This document shows positions 10,643 through 21,276 of a DNA stretch of 49,241 nt, piece after piece (position 1 is the first letter of the stretch; every line of letters starts with the position of its first letter). Position numbers and translations under genes: made by a program. The stretch comes from Paramacrobiotus richtersi (lineage: Eukaryota; Tardigrada; Eutardigrada; Parachela; Macrobiotidae). The notes under the pieces were generated by a model that was given only the letters and a program-made list of their open reading frames with translations, searched no databases and was not told the DNA's origin. The stretch is from NCBI GenBank assembly GCA_034698045.1, contig JAQGAU010000044.1:1-49241 (forward strand), in the 5' to 3' direction.

Positions 10643-11253
10643 TTATATAAGAAAAATGAACTCGACAGCTTATTGTTAAAATGGATTATGACGGATTACC
10701 ACGCATTTCGTGTTGTCACCAAAAAGGAATTTAGAGATTTTGTTGATAAGTGCCGTGTTTCCACACTGCAGTTTAAGTTATGTTTTTGGGAAAGTATCCA
10801 CCTAAACAAAAGTTATGGGTTTACTAGAAACTGTGCAATTGCATAAACAGCTGCATGCTGTTGTACTGTGATAACACCATTATCACGTTAGTTAAGGCGG
10901 GTGACCTGTAAATTCCATACGTTTCCCTGGGACGTTTTCGTCCGCTTTTGGGGGTAAAGATCCAACAATGTATATAAGTGAATTGCAAAACGAGTTGGGT
11001 GCCCGGCATCCGGCTGTTGTGCTATCGATGGAAAAACGTCCTCGGAGAAAGTACAAATACAAACCGGTGTACTAGAAGGCTTACATCAATACGTAGGGAC
11101 GATGTAGAATGAGCGGAAAGCAAATGGGCCGGAATAAAATGGCTTCCGGTGTGGGATAATGATTGTAAGATGTCTTTTCATTTCACCGATAATAAAACGC
11201 GACCTGGTTTGGGACCGTCTAAAAATGTGTTCATTTCTGGAGAATTGTATCTG

Positions 11254-12278
11254 TTATCTGGCCCGTCCAAACAGCTCAAAAACTGCTTTTCGCAGATCTG
11301 ATAACGTGGCCACAAATAGAATCGGATCCAACGCCGGCTGAAGGAAGTATAAAACAACTGACACATGAAACACCACCGACTGGTAATCGATTTCCATAAC
11401 ACCACAAGTCCCCAGTATGAACAAGGTAAATACAGGGGTCCAGCAGACGGCCACACTGATAGTGAGCAAAGTCAGTACAGCAAATGCGCGATGGTTTTCT
11501 TTATCAATGGGCCGCGCACCGGAAGGTCCTTGAGTCGGCACTGTAACCACATGGGACGCTGTTTTCACTTGTGTGGATTGGCGTTGTTCGGTTACGTTAG
11601 CGCTGTGACTAGGCCGAATGCCCGGACGAAACCGACGCCGGCCGCTCTTCCACCAAAGATACGGGTGTGCTGCAATAATGATAAAGGTCGGCAACAACTT
11701 AACTACGATTTGATATGCTAAATTATAATCTTCTAAGGCCTCAAGGTTCATATAGCAACCCGTAGCTTCGGGCCGACGGTAATACATCGCATCCAATATG
11801 ACAAAGGGGAGGCCCAGGGAGTGGGCCAAAACCCATGCAGACAAACACATCACAAATGACGTTTTGTTTGTACTGTTCCGTCGATACGAATGCGGGAACG
11901 TCACGGCCCAAATGCGGTTGACCGTAATTAACACGTCATGGGAAAAATTCACGGCGGCTTGCACGACCCAATTCCCGTGCAGGTCGGTCGTGCAGGCGAC
12001 GGGTCCCAGCCACCACGAGCGATACAGGGATTTGATGATTTCGAAAGGTGTGGACAGAACAGAACCGCATAAGTTTCCTAGAAGAAGATTACATAGGTGG
12101 ATGTTGAAAGGCCGATGAAGTGGCCTTTTGATAACGAAAAGAAGAACGATTGTGCCGCTAGCGATCATCACCCATGGCAAAAAATCGTTTTTAAAATGGG
12201 CGAATAGCTCCAGTGTGCCACGGTGGCAGTGCTGTCAGGAAAGGAAACCATGCTGATATTGCTTGTGGACGCATTCAT
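11254..12278 (-). CDS. Rhodopsin-family (class A) GPCR with one frameshift near the N-terminus
   Basis: This is a seven-transmembrane G-protein-coupled receptor of the plasma membrane. The ATG at 12278 starts an extracellular tail with two N-glycosylation sequons (NAS, NIS). One frame then covers all seven helices. Diagnostic features are the TM3 cysteine (GPVACTTD), NRIWAV in place of DRY, a TM4 tryptophan (SAWVL), the ECL2 cysteine (GCYMN), TM6 CWTP, and TM7 DPILF in place of NPxxY. The third intracellular loop is long and polar. The N-terminal frame is one base out of register with the body. The mismatch can be placed in a run of six T at the TM1 boundary, and one extra T would give an intact 341-residue receptor. 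No intron is needed. The NRIW variant is typical of expanded tardigrade receptor sets. The ligand is unknown. Confidence 0.88.
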
Positions 12279-14611
12279 GCCAGTTGCAGTCACGTTTGTT
12301 TATCCGCTCATTTTGACTTGAGAGGTTAATCTCGGCGTAAGAAGGTGTCGGGCAAATAATAAACGGCAAAAGCAGGAAAACGTTTATCGGATATGTGCGG
12401 GCTCATTATTAAATATAGTTAACAAGTTGCCTTCAGTGTTCGATCAATATAAAACAAGACAAGGGGGGTCAGAAAGTCTTCGACAGAAGTCCAAGATGAG
12501 AAATGACCTGTGCGTCACAATGTTTCAACACATGATTTGCATTCGATTGCGTGGCGCAGACTCGCAGCTGTCAAAGAATTAGTGCGGAATTTGTCAGTGG
12601 CTCAATGCACGATCCTCGGGAAGAATGAATTGCGAGCAAGTTTCGTCTTGGCTTATAACGACAGTGATTAGAAGAATGCACTGGCGACATGTATCTCCGG
12701 TTGCACAGACATTCCAATTTCCCAAGCATGTATCGATGGGTTTGAGTCAGCTTCCAATTAGGGCTTTTGCTCTCTGCAGCTGTCGTTTCAAGGGTCCCAG
12801 TGTGCTGACTAATGGCCGTCTAGCGGTACAGATTTCCTAGGTATTTTGCGAGCGTGAATTCACACAAATGAATTTACCTAATGGTACCCCCGGAATACAC
12901 CAGAAGCTGCAAAGTAATTGTATTTCATTTTGCTGTAGTTTCGTGACTCTGATTGGGTCGTAACTAATAACGTATTGACGAAACCGGTAATGCGCCGCAC
13001 CGGAAATACCGTTGTTTTGACGGAACCGTCAAAGAATTACCGGTGCGCTTTGGGAAGCGCCACTAACAAATACACCGGTAACACGGTTGCCTTCTCTAAA
13101 TCAGTGCATTAACGGAAGAGCAGACTGACAATCAGTGAAATAAGAATTAAGTTTCTAGTTCGTAATCCACTGCCTGCGTAAATTTACTATCAATTACGGA
13201 GATCCCGGTAGTACTACCTCGTTGAACTTTTCAAATTATACAAAATCGATCTAACACTCCGTATTATTTATTTACTTCGGTCTGGATGCTTTTTTAGTTG
13301 GTGAATATTGGCAAAAGAGGACAGACAAGGAGACCAAATATAATTAAAAAATGACAAGGTGAAGAATTGATAAAATAGATACCAAACAATGAGCAAACAT
13401 GCACATTTAATCTAGTACTATACAATACTTTGAATCTTAGAATTTGTTTATGATCGAAGACGACATTAGTATTAAATAGTTATCCTTAAATTTTGGCTAA
13501 AATTATAGAGCACAAAAATGTCCTTTTAAAGTGCCACAGTGAAAAGTGTGAAACCCATGGAAACGTCGACAGTGTAAAGCACTATCCTGTGGTAACGTCG
13601 CAGCAGAGCGCCATGAGGGGCTGTACAGTATGGAGGTTTTCCGCACAATCTTAATGTGGCGTGCTCATGCTGATCTTTCAAGTGCCACCGCACAGCACAG
13701 CACAGCACCCGCACAGCAGCAGTCTGCAAACGATCATTCTGCTCTGCCTCACCACCAGAGTTTACCGCTGATATCGAACTGATTTGGCCTGCCTAGTAAC
13801 CGAAGCGCAGCTGTTGGATTACGGCACCTGTGCCACACAACCTTGCCTGATTTGCTTGTCTCATAGTCTGGGTTCCTTCGACTGATTTATGAATAATTTG
13901 ATCGTATTTTTTTGCAGTTTCTCCGATGCTGTGATTTATCGCCTGCCGCATGATCTCTTTAGATACCGATATAATAATTATCATTTGTAGCAATGAGGGA
14001 CGGTTTGTCGCTATCCCGTCCCATTTTTGCATTTATCTCCTTATCAAGCAAGGACTGCGTTTTTACCACATACAGTACGTACACCAGGTCTGGTTTCTCC
14101 GCCTCTCATTTCTGCTATTCAGTGCGCGGAACCTACGGCGATGGTCACTGCATCTCAGATATGAGGTTCTTAGAGGTCATGATTTTGCCAGTCAGCCTTC
14201 TGGATAATATGCGTAGCATGAAGGTATTGTCGGTTTATCTGTCGGCCGTTTTCGCATTTTTCGAGAGCCAGGTAAAACTGAACACGTCTGAATTAGCTTT
14301 GTGCGCATACGAAAAATTAACTCAAAGATAAATGTGAACGAATAAAAGAAAGTGGTAATTAATATCTCGGGCGTAGAAATTGTAGTTATTGTACCATGTA
14401 CGTACCGCTTGGATTAGGTAAGTATAACCAGTTAGTATTGATGAATATCGGATCAACGACGCGGGCTTTTGGCTTAGTATTTCAAGAAGCTTTCTTGCGA
14501 GACGCCAATGCACTACTGTAGCCAACGAGAATTTAAATCCGAAACTAGTACTTGCTTGACTGGATCAACTTGTGGGTGTGGTCGGGAAAGCTTGTTGTAG
14601 AGGTTGGATAA
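12279..14611. other. Stretch without supportable genes
   Basis: I found no gene here. There are ACCGGTAA words repeated around 12985-13080, an AT-rich block at 13130-13520, and a GCACA/CAGCA microsatellite at about 13688-13722. Short frames exist on both strands without splice support. Confidence 0.5.
13688..13722. repeat. CACAG microsatellite
   Basis: Imperfect tandem CACAG/CAGCA units, e.g. GCACAGCACAGCACAGCACC. Confidence 0.75.
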
Positions 14612-14806
14612 AACAAGCTGTATGACCTTTGCAGTTATGAGTATAGGTTGAATTCAGCCAGTTACAGGGCTGATAAACAAATCCGCAATGCCCGTAGATA
14701 CGGTACTTCGAGCGTTCCTCGTGAGGCGGCAGAAGCGACAACTGAAAAAGGAAAGACGTCTGGGCCTCTGGCTGAAAAAGGCATTATGCTCGCTCTATCT
14801 AAGTAA
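14612..14806 (+). CDS. Short coding-like frame, unknown function
   Basis: A plus frame of 64 codons plus stop lies between an upstream TAA and TAA 14804-14806. It is rich in charged residues: RLNSASYRADKQIRNARRY, then EAAEATTEKGKTSG. It lacks an ATG near its start and would be an exon with an acceptor close to ACAAG at 14617. A second frame over the same DNA is also open and Lys/Arg/Leu-rich. I cannot decide between them, and no family is recognised. Confidence 0.22.
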   Translation, partial: NKLYDLCSYEYRLNSASYRADKQIRNARRYGTSSVPREAAEATTEKGKTSGPLAEKGIMLALSK

Positions 14807-14959
14807 TGTGTTGTGTTAGTGCTGTGACCATATATAGTGATCGGTTTGCGTAGACATTATGCAGTGAAATAGCCGACAAGTCCACAAATAAACAGAGCGA
14901 AAAAAATCGGGAATTTGGGGGAAATAGAGATATTGAACAAAGGATTGAGATCGGTGTTG

Positions 14960-15235
14960 CTAGAGCTTTTTGGGCGCTGGTCCTGTGTTGTTGTTTTTGG
15001 TGCGTTGTCCTTCGTCCGGTTTTCTTAGTATGGAACTAGCGGGCTCGGCTGACTGGGATTCTGTCTCAATGAGTCCAATGTTTTGCGCTAAGTCGAGAAT
15101 TGTTTTGGCTGGCCCTTCGCGAGTGACGAAAAAGTAGGCCTTATTAAACAGGGACTGAAATCCGCCTCCATTGTATGTGGTGTATCCAACTCCGAAATAC
15201 ACGATCTTGCCTTCATAATGTGCTTAAATGAAATA
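14960..15235 (-). CDS. Second member of the H-[FY]-E-x-K-[IV]-V-[FY]-F-G family
   Basis: An exon follows the acceptor TTTCATTTAAG. Its frame reads HYEGKIVYFGVGYTTYNGGG, then FNKAYFF, GPAKTILDLAQ, and a Ser/Glu/Pro-rich hydrophilic end at a TAG. It parallels 7163-7550 in order and in key residues. It ends without an obvious domain of known function. It lies downstream, on the same strand, of the 15.4-16.2 kb exons, so it could be the last exon of the same gene. The frames between them do not all join cleanly. Confidence 0.4.
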
Positions 15236-15394
15236 TGTTGCCTGCGAACTAAAATTAGCATCTGATTGAAGGATAGATTGTGACTTGACATTTGGCTATA
15301 CTTTTATATAATATCGATTTTATCAAAGTAGACTTCGATACAGCGATAAGCAAAAAGCTAGTGAATAACAAAAACCTCGCAAATGCGGGACAGA

Positions 15395-15703
15395 CTACTT
15401 ATTCCCTTTGGGGGCAAGCAACCACTCACGTACCCCAGTGTTCGAGGGCCAGTTTCCGGAAGTGAACATCTTACCAGAATCTTCGGCGAAAGAACCAACG
15501 CGTGCAAATAAACTGTTCTTACGACCGCTTTTGGCTTTATAAACTGACACAAATCTGACATTAATGCCGTTAGCCTCGATAACAGTCTTCAACTGTGTTT
15601 CGTATTCCTCGACTGTCTTGTGGGTGGTCTTCTTCAGCGGCGGGATGCCATGCAGACAAACGTCTTTCTTTTCCTTGTCCGATTTGGCAGAACGCTTCAA
15701 CAA
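15395..15703 (-). mobile_element. LINE ORF1-like nucleic-acid-binding fragment
   Basis: The frame reads KEKKDVCLHGIPPLKK, then an alpha-helical stretch, INVRFVSVYKAKSGRK, and ends NWPSNTGVREWLLAPKG. A basic stretch before a V-x-(H/R)-G-(I/V)-P strand, an internal V..V...KSGR strand and a terminal WP..(G)V.V..(W/F) motif is the layout of the RRM-like domain in ORF1 proteins of non-LTR retrotransposons. Upstream (15860-15705) a related frame (WATVARKKIVRG) is one base out of register. No endonuclease or reverse-transcriptase motifs were seen nearby, so this is at most an orphan fragment or a domesticated domain. Confidence 0.35.
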
Positions 15704-15971
15704 CAGCTCTAACCTAACGAGGTCTGCCTCCGGGAGGACTGCGGGGTTTCACGCATACCACGAACAATCTTCTTTCTGGCTACAGTTGCCCATGTTCTCT
15801 CGTTGCTTGCTGCTGTGTCAAAGTAGACGCAGTGTTGCTCGTCACTGTCGGCGACAGCATAGGTTGTGACTGCGCGATAATCAGTTAATGTTGTTTTAAT
15901 AATGTTAGCATAATGTGTATAAATATGTTAAGTGAAAGCTGACGATTAGCGTTTGCGCTACTAAACTTACC

Positions 15972-16212
15972 AAATCACCCCAAAAATCGAGACGGGAATG
16001 GGATGTGGATGTACAATCCCATATGTTAATACTGCGTAAGCCTTTTCACCAAATCTGGTGGATTTGGTGGGACTGAGTTTGCCAACTTGTTCCACAAATA
16101 GTATATTTAAATTTGAATTTGAAATAACGTTGTAAGTCGGAATTGTGTTCGTACCATATTTGCCTTTTCTTTCAGTTTTAAGATACCAAGCATCCCTGAA
16201 TCCGGTCGGCAT
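15972..16212 (-). CDS. Exon with FVEQVGKL motif, paralogous to 18.4-18.6 kb
   Basis: The frame ends at a strong donor (ATTTG|GTAAGT). It reads TYNVISNSNLNILFVEQVGK, then KSTRFGEKAYAVLTYG. A frame at 18567-18391 has VFVEQVGELNQSL at the equivalent place. The two share nucleotides around GCCAACTTG on the plus strand, so this is a small local family. The role is unknown. The next downstream frames (15.86-15.4 kb) do not continue in phase, so the gene is either broken or spliced in a way I cannot see. Confidence 0.35.
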
Positions 16213-16755
16213 TTGTCGTAATCAGTCTTTTGATGCTAATTACCGGTAGACCGATTACCGATTAAATGACAATGGTTCGATACCAGTGGCACCTTTCTCA
16301 TGTTTGTCGTCATCGTGTTCGTTCGTTCTCACCAATCGATGGACCGGTACTTACTCTCAGTATCGATGGACTGGTACTTCCAGAAAAACCGTCAGTTACT
16401 CGGTCCGGGAGCTTAATCAGCTTATATCGAAGGTGTTTAAGGCGAGTGACTTGTAGTTTTAGTATGCTCGGGGGGAATGTTTTGTTGTGCACTCTCAAAC
16501 GACAAAACGCGATATTGCTATTGCTTATGCTTTTGGTGGTCAAAGGACCGACATACGCGAACGTGAAAACGAAAAGTGCGCGCAGCATCTGGCTCTGGCG
16601 CAATTACAGAAGAAAGTTTAAACACAAACTCGTGTACCAATATTATAGTCTCATGATCAGTTTGAACCGATTCTTTTGAAACTTATTTGGAAACTGCAGA
16701 TATACATAAGGACGACTGTGAACCAAAACCAGTCTAACAGCCTTACTTTTACCTT

Positions 16756-17160
16756 TTAAAAAAAATTAAAAAACGTACGATGATTATATGTGGTAATATC
16801 GGGCTTCCCGTACTCGGAGTTAGCTGTGTCGCGCTCCCATCGGATTAGCTTCCCGGCAGACAGATGCTCATAGTTCAGATACACGATCAAAATCTGCACA
16901 GCAAAGCCGCTAACTAGTTGCTCGAAAGCCGAGCACGACGGGCCGGGCCGTTGAAAATGGCTCTTGTCCCAAGTTGGCGTAATATAGGTGTATGTGGTAA
17001 TAGTGGACTTCCCGTACTCGGAGTTTCCTGTGCCGCGCTTCCATCGGATTAGCTCCCCGGCAGACAGATGATCATAGTTTTGATACCTAGAGAACTGGGT
17101 ACATAGAGTGCTCTTGCCTGCTCCGGATGCAGCTAAATTAGTACAAAGACGACGTGGCAC
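16756..17160 (-). pseudogene. UMP-CMP/adenylate-kinase-like fragment with internal duplication
   Basis: The frame starts with a degenerate P-loop (ASGAGKST, where UMP-CMP kinases have GGPGAGKGT). It is followed by HLSAGELIRWKR and NSEYGKSTITTYTY, matching the nucleoside-monophosphate-binding segment HLSAGDLLR...S.YG.LI..YI of that family. Exactly 68 codons (204 bases) later the segment recurs as HLSAGKLIRWERDTANSEYG. The lid and C-terminal half of the enzyme are absent. The last glycine and the Gln of the P-loop are replaced. The fragment is therefore unlikely to be catalytic. The 204-base repeat preserves the reading frame. Confidence 0.65.
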
Positions 17161-17574
17161 TACTCCATTAGTGTCAAACGGGGGTTCAACAGGGCCGTCA
17201 ACGGTGTAAGTTCAGCAAAATTTATTATACCGCCGATTTATGGAGAAGGCCTAACTAGCATGAACGATCCAACGAAAATTACTTCGCGCCCAACCGCTTT
17301 CACAACTAACAGACAATAGTTTATCGGAACGAAAGGAATGACTAATTATAAAGTGTCGCAGCGGTTTCTCATCGGCATCCCTGTTTCCTGTCTCGACTTC
17401 CTCGTCCTCCGCATCGGCAAGGTGCAGGACTTCCAGCATGTCCTAAAGCGTGGCATTGGTCAACGCCTCGTCCTTCTTTGACACATTATATTTGGCTGGT
17501 GTTTCAGTAAACTGTATTACCGCAATGGTTGGGTGTCTCGTGAGACAGCCCTTATTGTGGTAGTGACTAGCGAC

Positions 17575-17626
17575 AATATTAGTGACAATATTAGTGACAA
17601 TGACTAGTGACAATATTATGGCGTTT
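17575..17626. repeat. Short tandem repeat AGTGACAATATT
   Basis: Three near-perfect copies of a 12-base unit lie between 17570 and 17626, flanked by degenerate copies (GACTAGCGACAATATT). Confidence 0.8.
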
Positions 17627-17734
17627 TTTGCAAGAACTGTTGTAGATCGCGTATCGTCGATCCGACGCCTGTTCCATGACGTGGCCCAGATCTTCGCTCC
17701 ACTGGGCGTTTGCCATTGGGGCGTCCAGAGAGTA

Positions 17735-18088
17735 TTAAATGTGTTTGCTGCGATGAGATTTAGCTGTGATAATGACACTCGTATCATCCACGCTGGTGAG
17801 GACTCGGGTCCACTCTTGGGAACGCCTTTTAGGATTAACTTGTTCACCAGTGTTTGGCAGCAGTAAATGATTGATACTGGACCGGATTCCAGTGGCGACC
17901 CGAGTAAAAATGTGGTACTGTTGTCTAGTCAGCGTCGGGAATCGCTCCCTCATGAACTTCGGGCAAGGGTGTCTGCATATGCCCCCATCCAAACCCCCGT
18001 TAGTGCGCGTTCTACAGTTACCATAACTCCTGTTCTCGCCCTTATGAAGTCTACCACAGTCGTAGCAGCGGAATTTGTTTGCCGCCAT
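17735..18088 (-). CDS. ORF with N-terminal Cys cluster, unknown function
   Basis: A 117-codon ORF starts with ATG at 18088 (GGCATGG context). The N-terminus is MAANKFRCYDCGRLHKGENR, followed by a cysteine and then a GGICRHPC group. The CxxC...C...CxxxC spacing could bind zinc, but I cannot assign a family. Its central stretch holds EWTRVLTSVDD, faintly like NWTRILTASEN in the frame at 40.6 kb. This GC-rich block is open in several frames on both strands, so the strand assignment is tentative. Confidence 0.28.
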   Translation of the reverse strand: MAANKFRCYDCGRLHKGENRSYGNCRTRTNGGLDGGICRHPCPKFMRERFPTLTRQQYHIFTRVATGIRSSINHLLLPNTGEQVNPKRRSQEWTRVLTSVDDTSVIITAKSHRSKHI

Positions 18089-18390
18089 GCCACTGCTCGT
18101 GCTTGGTGCATCCGGTCCAGTACACTTGGCATGGCGGCCTCTTCCCGCTCGATTTTCGTCTGTTTATAGTAGCTTCGTATTCCTAGTCGGACAAATTGAG
18201 AGCTGTACTGTCCATAGGGACCTTCCGGAGATCCCGCTGCATTGAGCGTCTCAGATGCAAACTCAGCAGGCGATTACACCCGCTAGGCAACGTTCAGATT
18301 TGCGTGGGTCCGTCTTACCTGACCCGTGCCCACCCACGACCAGTGCGCTTATACTCAACTTCTGCTGTTGTGGTCCTAAAAGAAGCTAAA

Positions 18391-18567
18391 TCAGTTAGAC
18401 CCTGTCAAGCTTGTTGCAACTTGCATATGTTTCCTTCCTCGTACTACTGTCTTACTGCGCAGTACTCCCGGTACCGTGACCGACGTGAAGGACAAAATAT
18501 ATCCAGGTTTGCTGGTTAAAGATTGATTCAGTTCGCCAACTTGCTCGACAAAGACTGGATAGTGTTT
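18391..18567 (-). CDS. Paralogous exon fragment (VFVEQVGEL)
   Basis: A 58-codon frame ends in TGA. It begins KHYPVFVEQVGELNQSL, corresponding to the FVEQVGKL region at 16.0-16.2 kb, then diverges into FTSVTVPGVLRSK. It has no start codon and probably represents a partial copy of that exon. Confidence 0.3.
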   Translation of the reverse strand, partial: KHYPVFVEQVGELNQSLTSKPGYILSFTSVTVPGVLRSKTVVRGRKHMQVATSLTGSN

Positions 18568-20080
18568 TCAAAAAAGGATGTAAAGCAGTATTTAAGCAGT
18601 TTTAATTTTTACTCTTATTCTTAGAGGCACTAAGCTGCTTTGCCTCGATAACAGTAGCAACCTGTCCGTGATCGATAGCGACTTCAGTGGTTTCATTAAT
18701 GCTTGTGTTCCTTTTAACTACAGCTGAGCTAGCCTGGCATCTTTCCTGTAGTAGGAACTGAGCTCTGCGATGTCACAATCGATGATTCGGTATGTTTGTA
18801 TTACATAAAAATCGTCGTAAGAGTATGTTTATTGTAGTGTTTTAAATTGGGTGGTTATTGTACTTTCCCAACGTTTTTCTGAGTTCACGTAACTTCTGCG
18901 TTCCAAGGCGGTCAACTCTGCGCTACCAGAGTAAGCTGCGAATGTAGCCTTATTGCGTTGGATTAGGTGCGATCTGTGCGGCGATTGTGAATACGAGTGT
19001 TCTGTGCGATAGTTTCTTCTACTGTAAAATCTTGCTTCTTCTGGGATATATGCTTGTGAAATCCATACCGCGCTTGGCCTCTGGTTGCAAATCGAAGCAC
19101 AGTAATAATAAATGTCTGTTACAGAATCCAGATGACATGGGCACCCGTTAACGGAGCTCGCACCGAAGGTGACCTTTCTCAACCTGTGCTTAGTCGCCTG
19201 AACGAGTTTTGCATGGAACACTTTCCGATTTACTGGAATAGATTTCTGATTGTATTGGCGTCAGTTCTACTAACACCACCTAGTTGTTTCGTTTCGTTAA
19301 AATTTTTACAGCAAAATGTATTTCTATAAAAAGCTGACATATTGCACTGCCCAGTTTCGATTCCGTTTCTGGCAATATTATAGTCATCAATTTTGATGCC
19401 CATTTCTTTGCTGCATTCGGAAGCAAACTGAAGCGTATTTGTTGATGTGATGACGGTTCTCGATGGAGGTTCCTACTGCTAGCTGGTAAATCGAACAAAT
19501 TTATGGAGCTTGCGTTTTGGCAGTGAAATAACTGACCAAACTGCTATCACTTAATCTGTACAAGATGTATGTCAGTCACGACGTTAAACGCGGCACCTTC
19601 TGTGTGGAAGTTCAGAAAATCTCCCATCAGCGCTGTCCTCTATGGTTGTATTGACCTCTAACTGTCTACAACAACGTGACATTTACGTTTCATGTAACGC
19701 AGGCGCAATCGGAACAAATAATAATACTTGTCAAAGCATGTATCATGTGTACCACGATGGCGTGCGTACATTGCAGATATTTATTTCTTATTATTCTCTT
19801 ATTATGTGTTCGAGCATTGTGAAGGCTGGTTTCATTTTGTCTGTTTCTGAATTGTATGGGTCAAAAGATCATCGCAAGGAAATGCCACCTGATTGAAACA
19901 GGGTAATATAGAAACGCTTTGAAAGGTACTTAAAATGCTTGATTAGACGGTACATATGTATTCCTTCGTACTGCATTAATCACACATGGCTTAAACGGCG
20001 AGACGTGCTGTATTTGCAGGATACTGTAGTTTGCAGTAAAAGTGCTTACAGTTACCTATTACACGCACGCATTTGTAGAT
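18568..20080. other. Stretch without supportable genes apart from one hairpin element
   Basis: A 130-codon minus-strand frame at 19221-18829 has plausible composition but no splice or homology support. Hairpin copy 3 lies at 19360-19423. The rest is AT-rich. Confidence 0.45.
19360..19423. repeat. Hairpin repeat element, copy 3
   Basis: TTCCG...GGCAA and TTTGCTGCATTCGGAAG flank a perfect inner stem CATCA / TGATG on an ATTT loop. Confidence 0.55.
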
Positions 20081-20084
20081 GCGC

Positions 20085-20735
20085 TTATGTCCTTACTGTA
20101 GACAAATGCATGCATGCATGTACAATATTTTTGATTTTGCCGCTGCTCGATGGAGTTTTTGGCTGTGCGTCATGGACTTCTAAACGCTTGATGAGTAGCC
20201 TGATGTTCGATGCTTCATAACGACGGCCAATTTGGCTTTCGTTTGTCGTTTTATCGCGTAGCAACCAATCTTGCCATTCGTTGTTTCGTTGGCTTTCGAG
20301 ATACTGAAACCGCATGGATAAGCTCGCTTCTCTTGTGCTGTGACGTATGGGTCCTTAATTTTATGAAAATACGAACTTAATGATTAATCTAACTGCATTT
20401 TGCCACTGCAGTATCTGCGCTCTTAGGGATCCAATGGGGCCGGCAACAAACGAGCGTACCTTGAGTTCAGTATAGTCTGGGATCAATTTTTCACTGTTGA
20501 AATGTGCGTAGCATGCCTAAACATACGTCACACTTACGAGCAAATTCTTCTCGTTGGTATTTTTGTATATGAGCGATCGGTTAGTTTCGAAATAGTTTTC
20601 CAGTGCTTTTATGGGATATTCATACGCATTGATACACATCACACATAATACCGAAAAGGAAGCATCCAGTTATTCGCGGTAAGTGACGTTGCACTGGTTG
20701 GTGCATCCCATTCTGCATCTTTCGTAGAGAAACAG
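20085..20735 (-). pseudogene. Degenerate paralogue of the 44.2-44.9 kb locus
   Basis: Two blocks correspond to the 44 kb locus in the same order and orientation. Bases 20220-20270 match 44261-44320 around TTATC(G/A)CGTAGCAACC. Bases 20640-20735 match 44670-44760. In the second block both copies keep the frame W(D/N)APT..T.LT.NNWM on the minus strand. In the first, this copy has an open reading EWQDWLLRDKTTNESQIGRR, while the 44 kb copy is broken. Each copy is thus partly decayed. Function is unknown. Confidence 0.4.
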
Positions 20736-20754
20736 CATCACTGCTGTTTCTACA
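20731..20754. repeat. Perfect 10-bp hairpin
   Basis: AGAAACAGCA and TGCTGTTTCT enclose a TCAC loop. It lies just outside the conserved block of the 20.6 kb paralogue and is absent from the 44 kb copy. Confidence 0.7.
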
Positions 20755-21276
20755 AAATTCGTATATTCACCTCTTAAATGCTGAGCTGCCAGGTGGCAGA
20801 ACAACTCCGGTCGAGTCCAGTTGACGATAACATAAATGGAGGCTGCAGGTACACACTTTTGCAGCGCAGGTTGTTATCAGAATCTGATGGTAATCTGTGT
20901 CAATCTCCGAAGTGGCAAGATCAAGTGTAAAAGGTTTGTTTAGCCGAGTAGTGATCTATTTTCCACCGAAACTTTGAAGAGCTCCAACAGTCCAGGCCGT
21001 CAGTTAACGGCGCATTATATCAGCTGAAAACTCAGGAACTTAGCTAAATTCCGGGCTCTACTGAACATGTTTTCTGAACAGAAGTCTGGCGTTACTACTG
21101 TTTAGTTTTTTTGCTGCGCCTTGCAGAAACACATCGACCTTAGGAACCGCGATGCTGAGTTGTAGGAATGCTGAAACATCGCGATATTGACGGTTCTTTT
21201 TACTTCGTATTATCCTGCAGAAAATCAGAACCGCAGTGCATATTTTTATTAACGTTTGACCTTTTGATATAGCAGT
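20755..21276. other. Stretch without supportable genes
   Basis: About 520 bases separate the 20 kb paralogue from the transposase remnant. No frame or splice-bounded exon is convincing. Confidence 0.5.

Noticed and set aside
13020..13090. Repeated ACCGGTAA words as a regulatory array
   Set aside because: The words are irregularly spaced, not flanked by a gene, and degenerate; they are better explained as decayed repeat.
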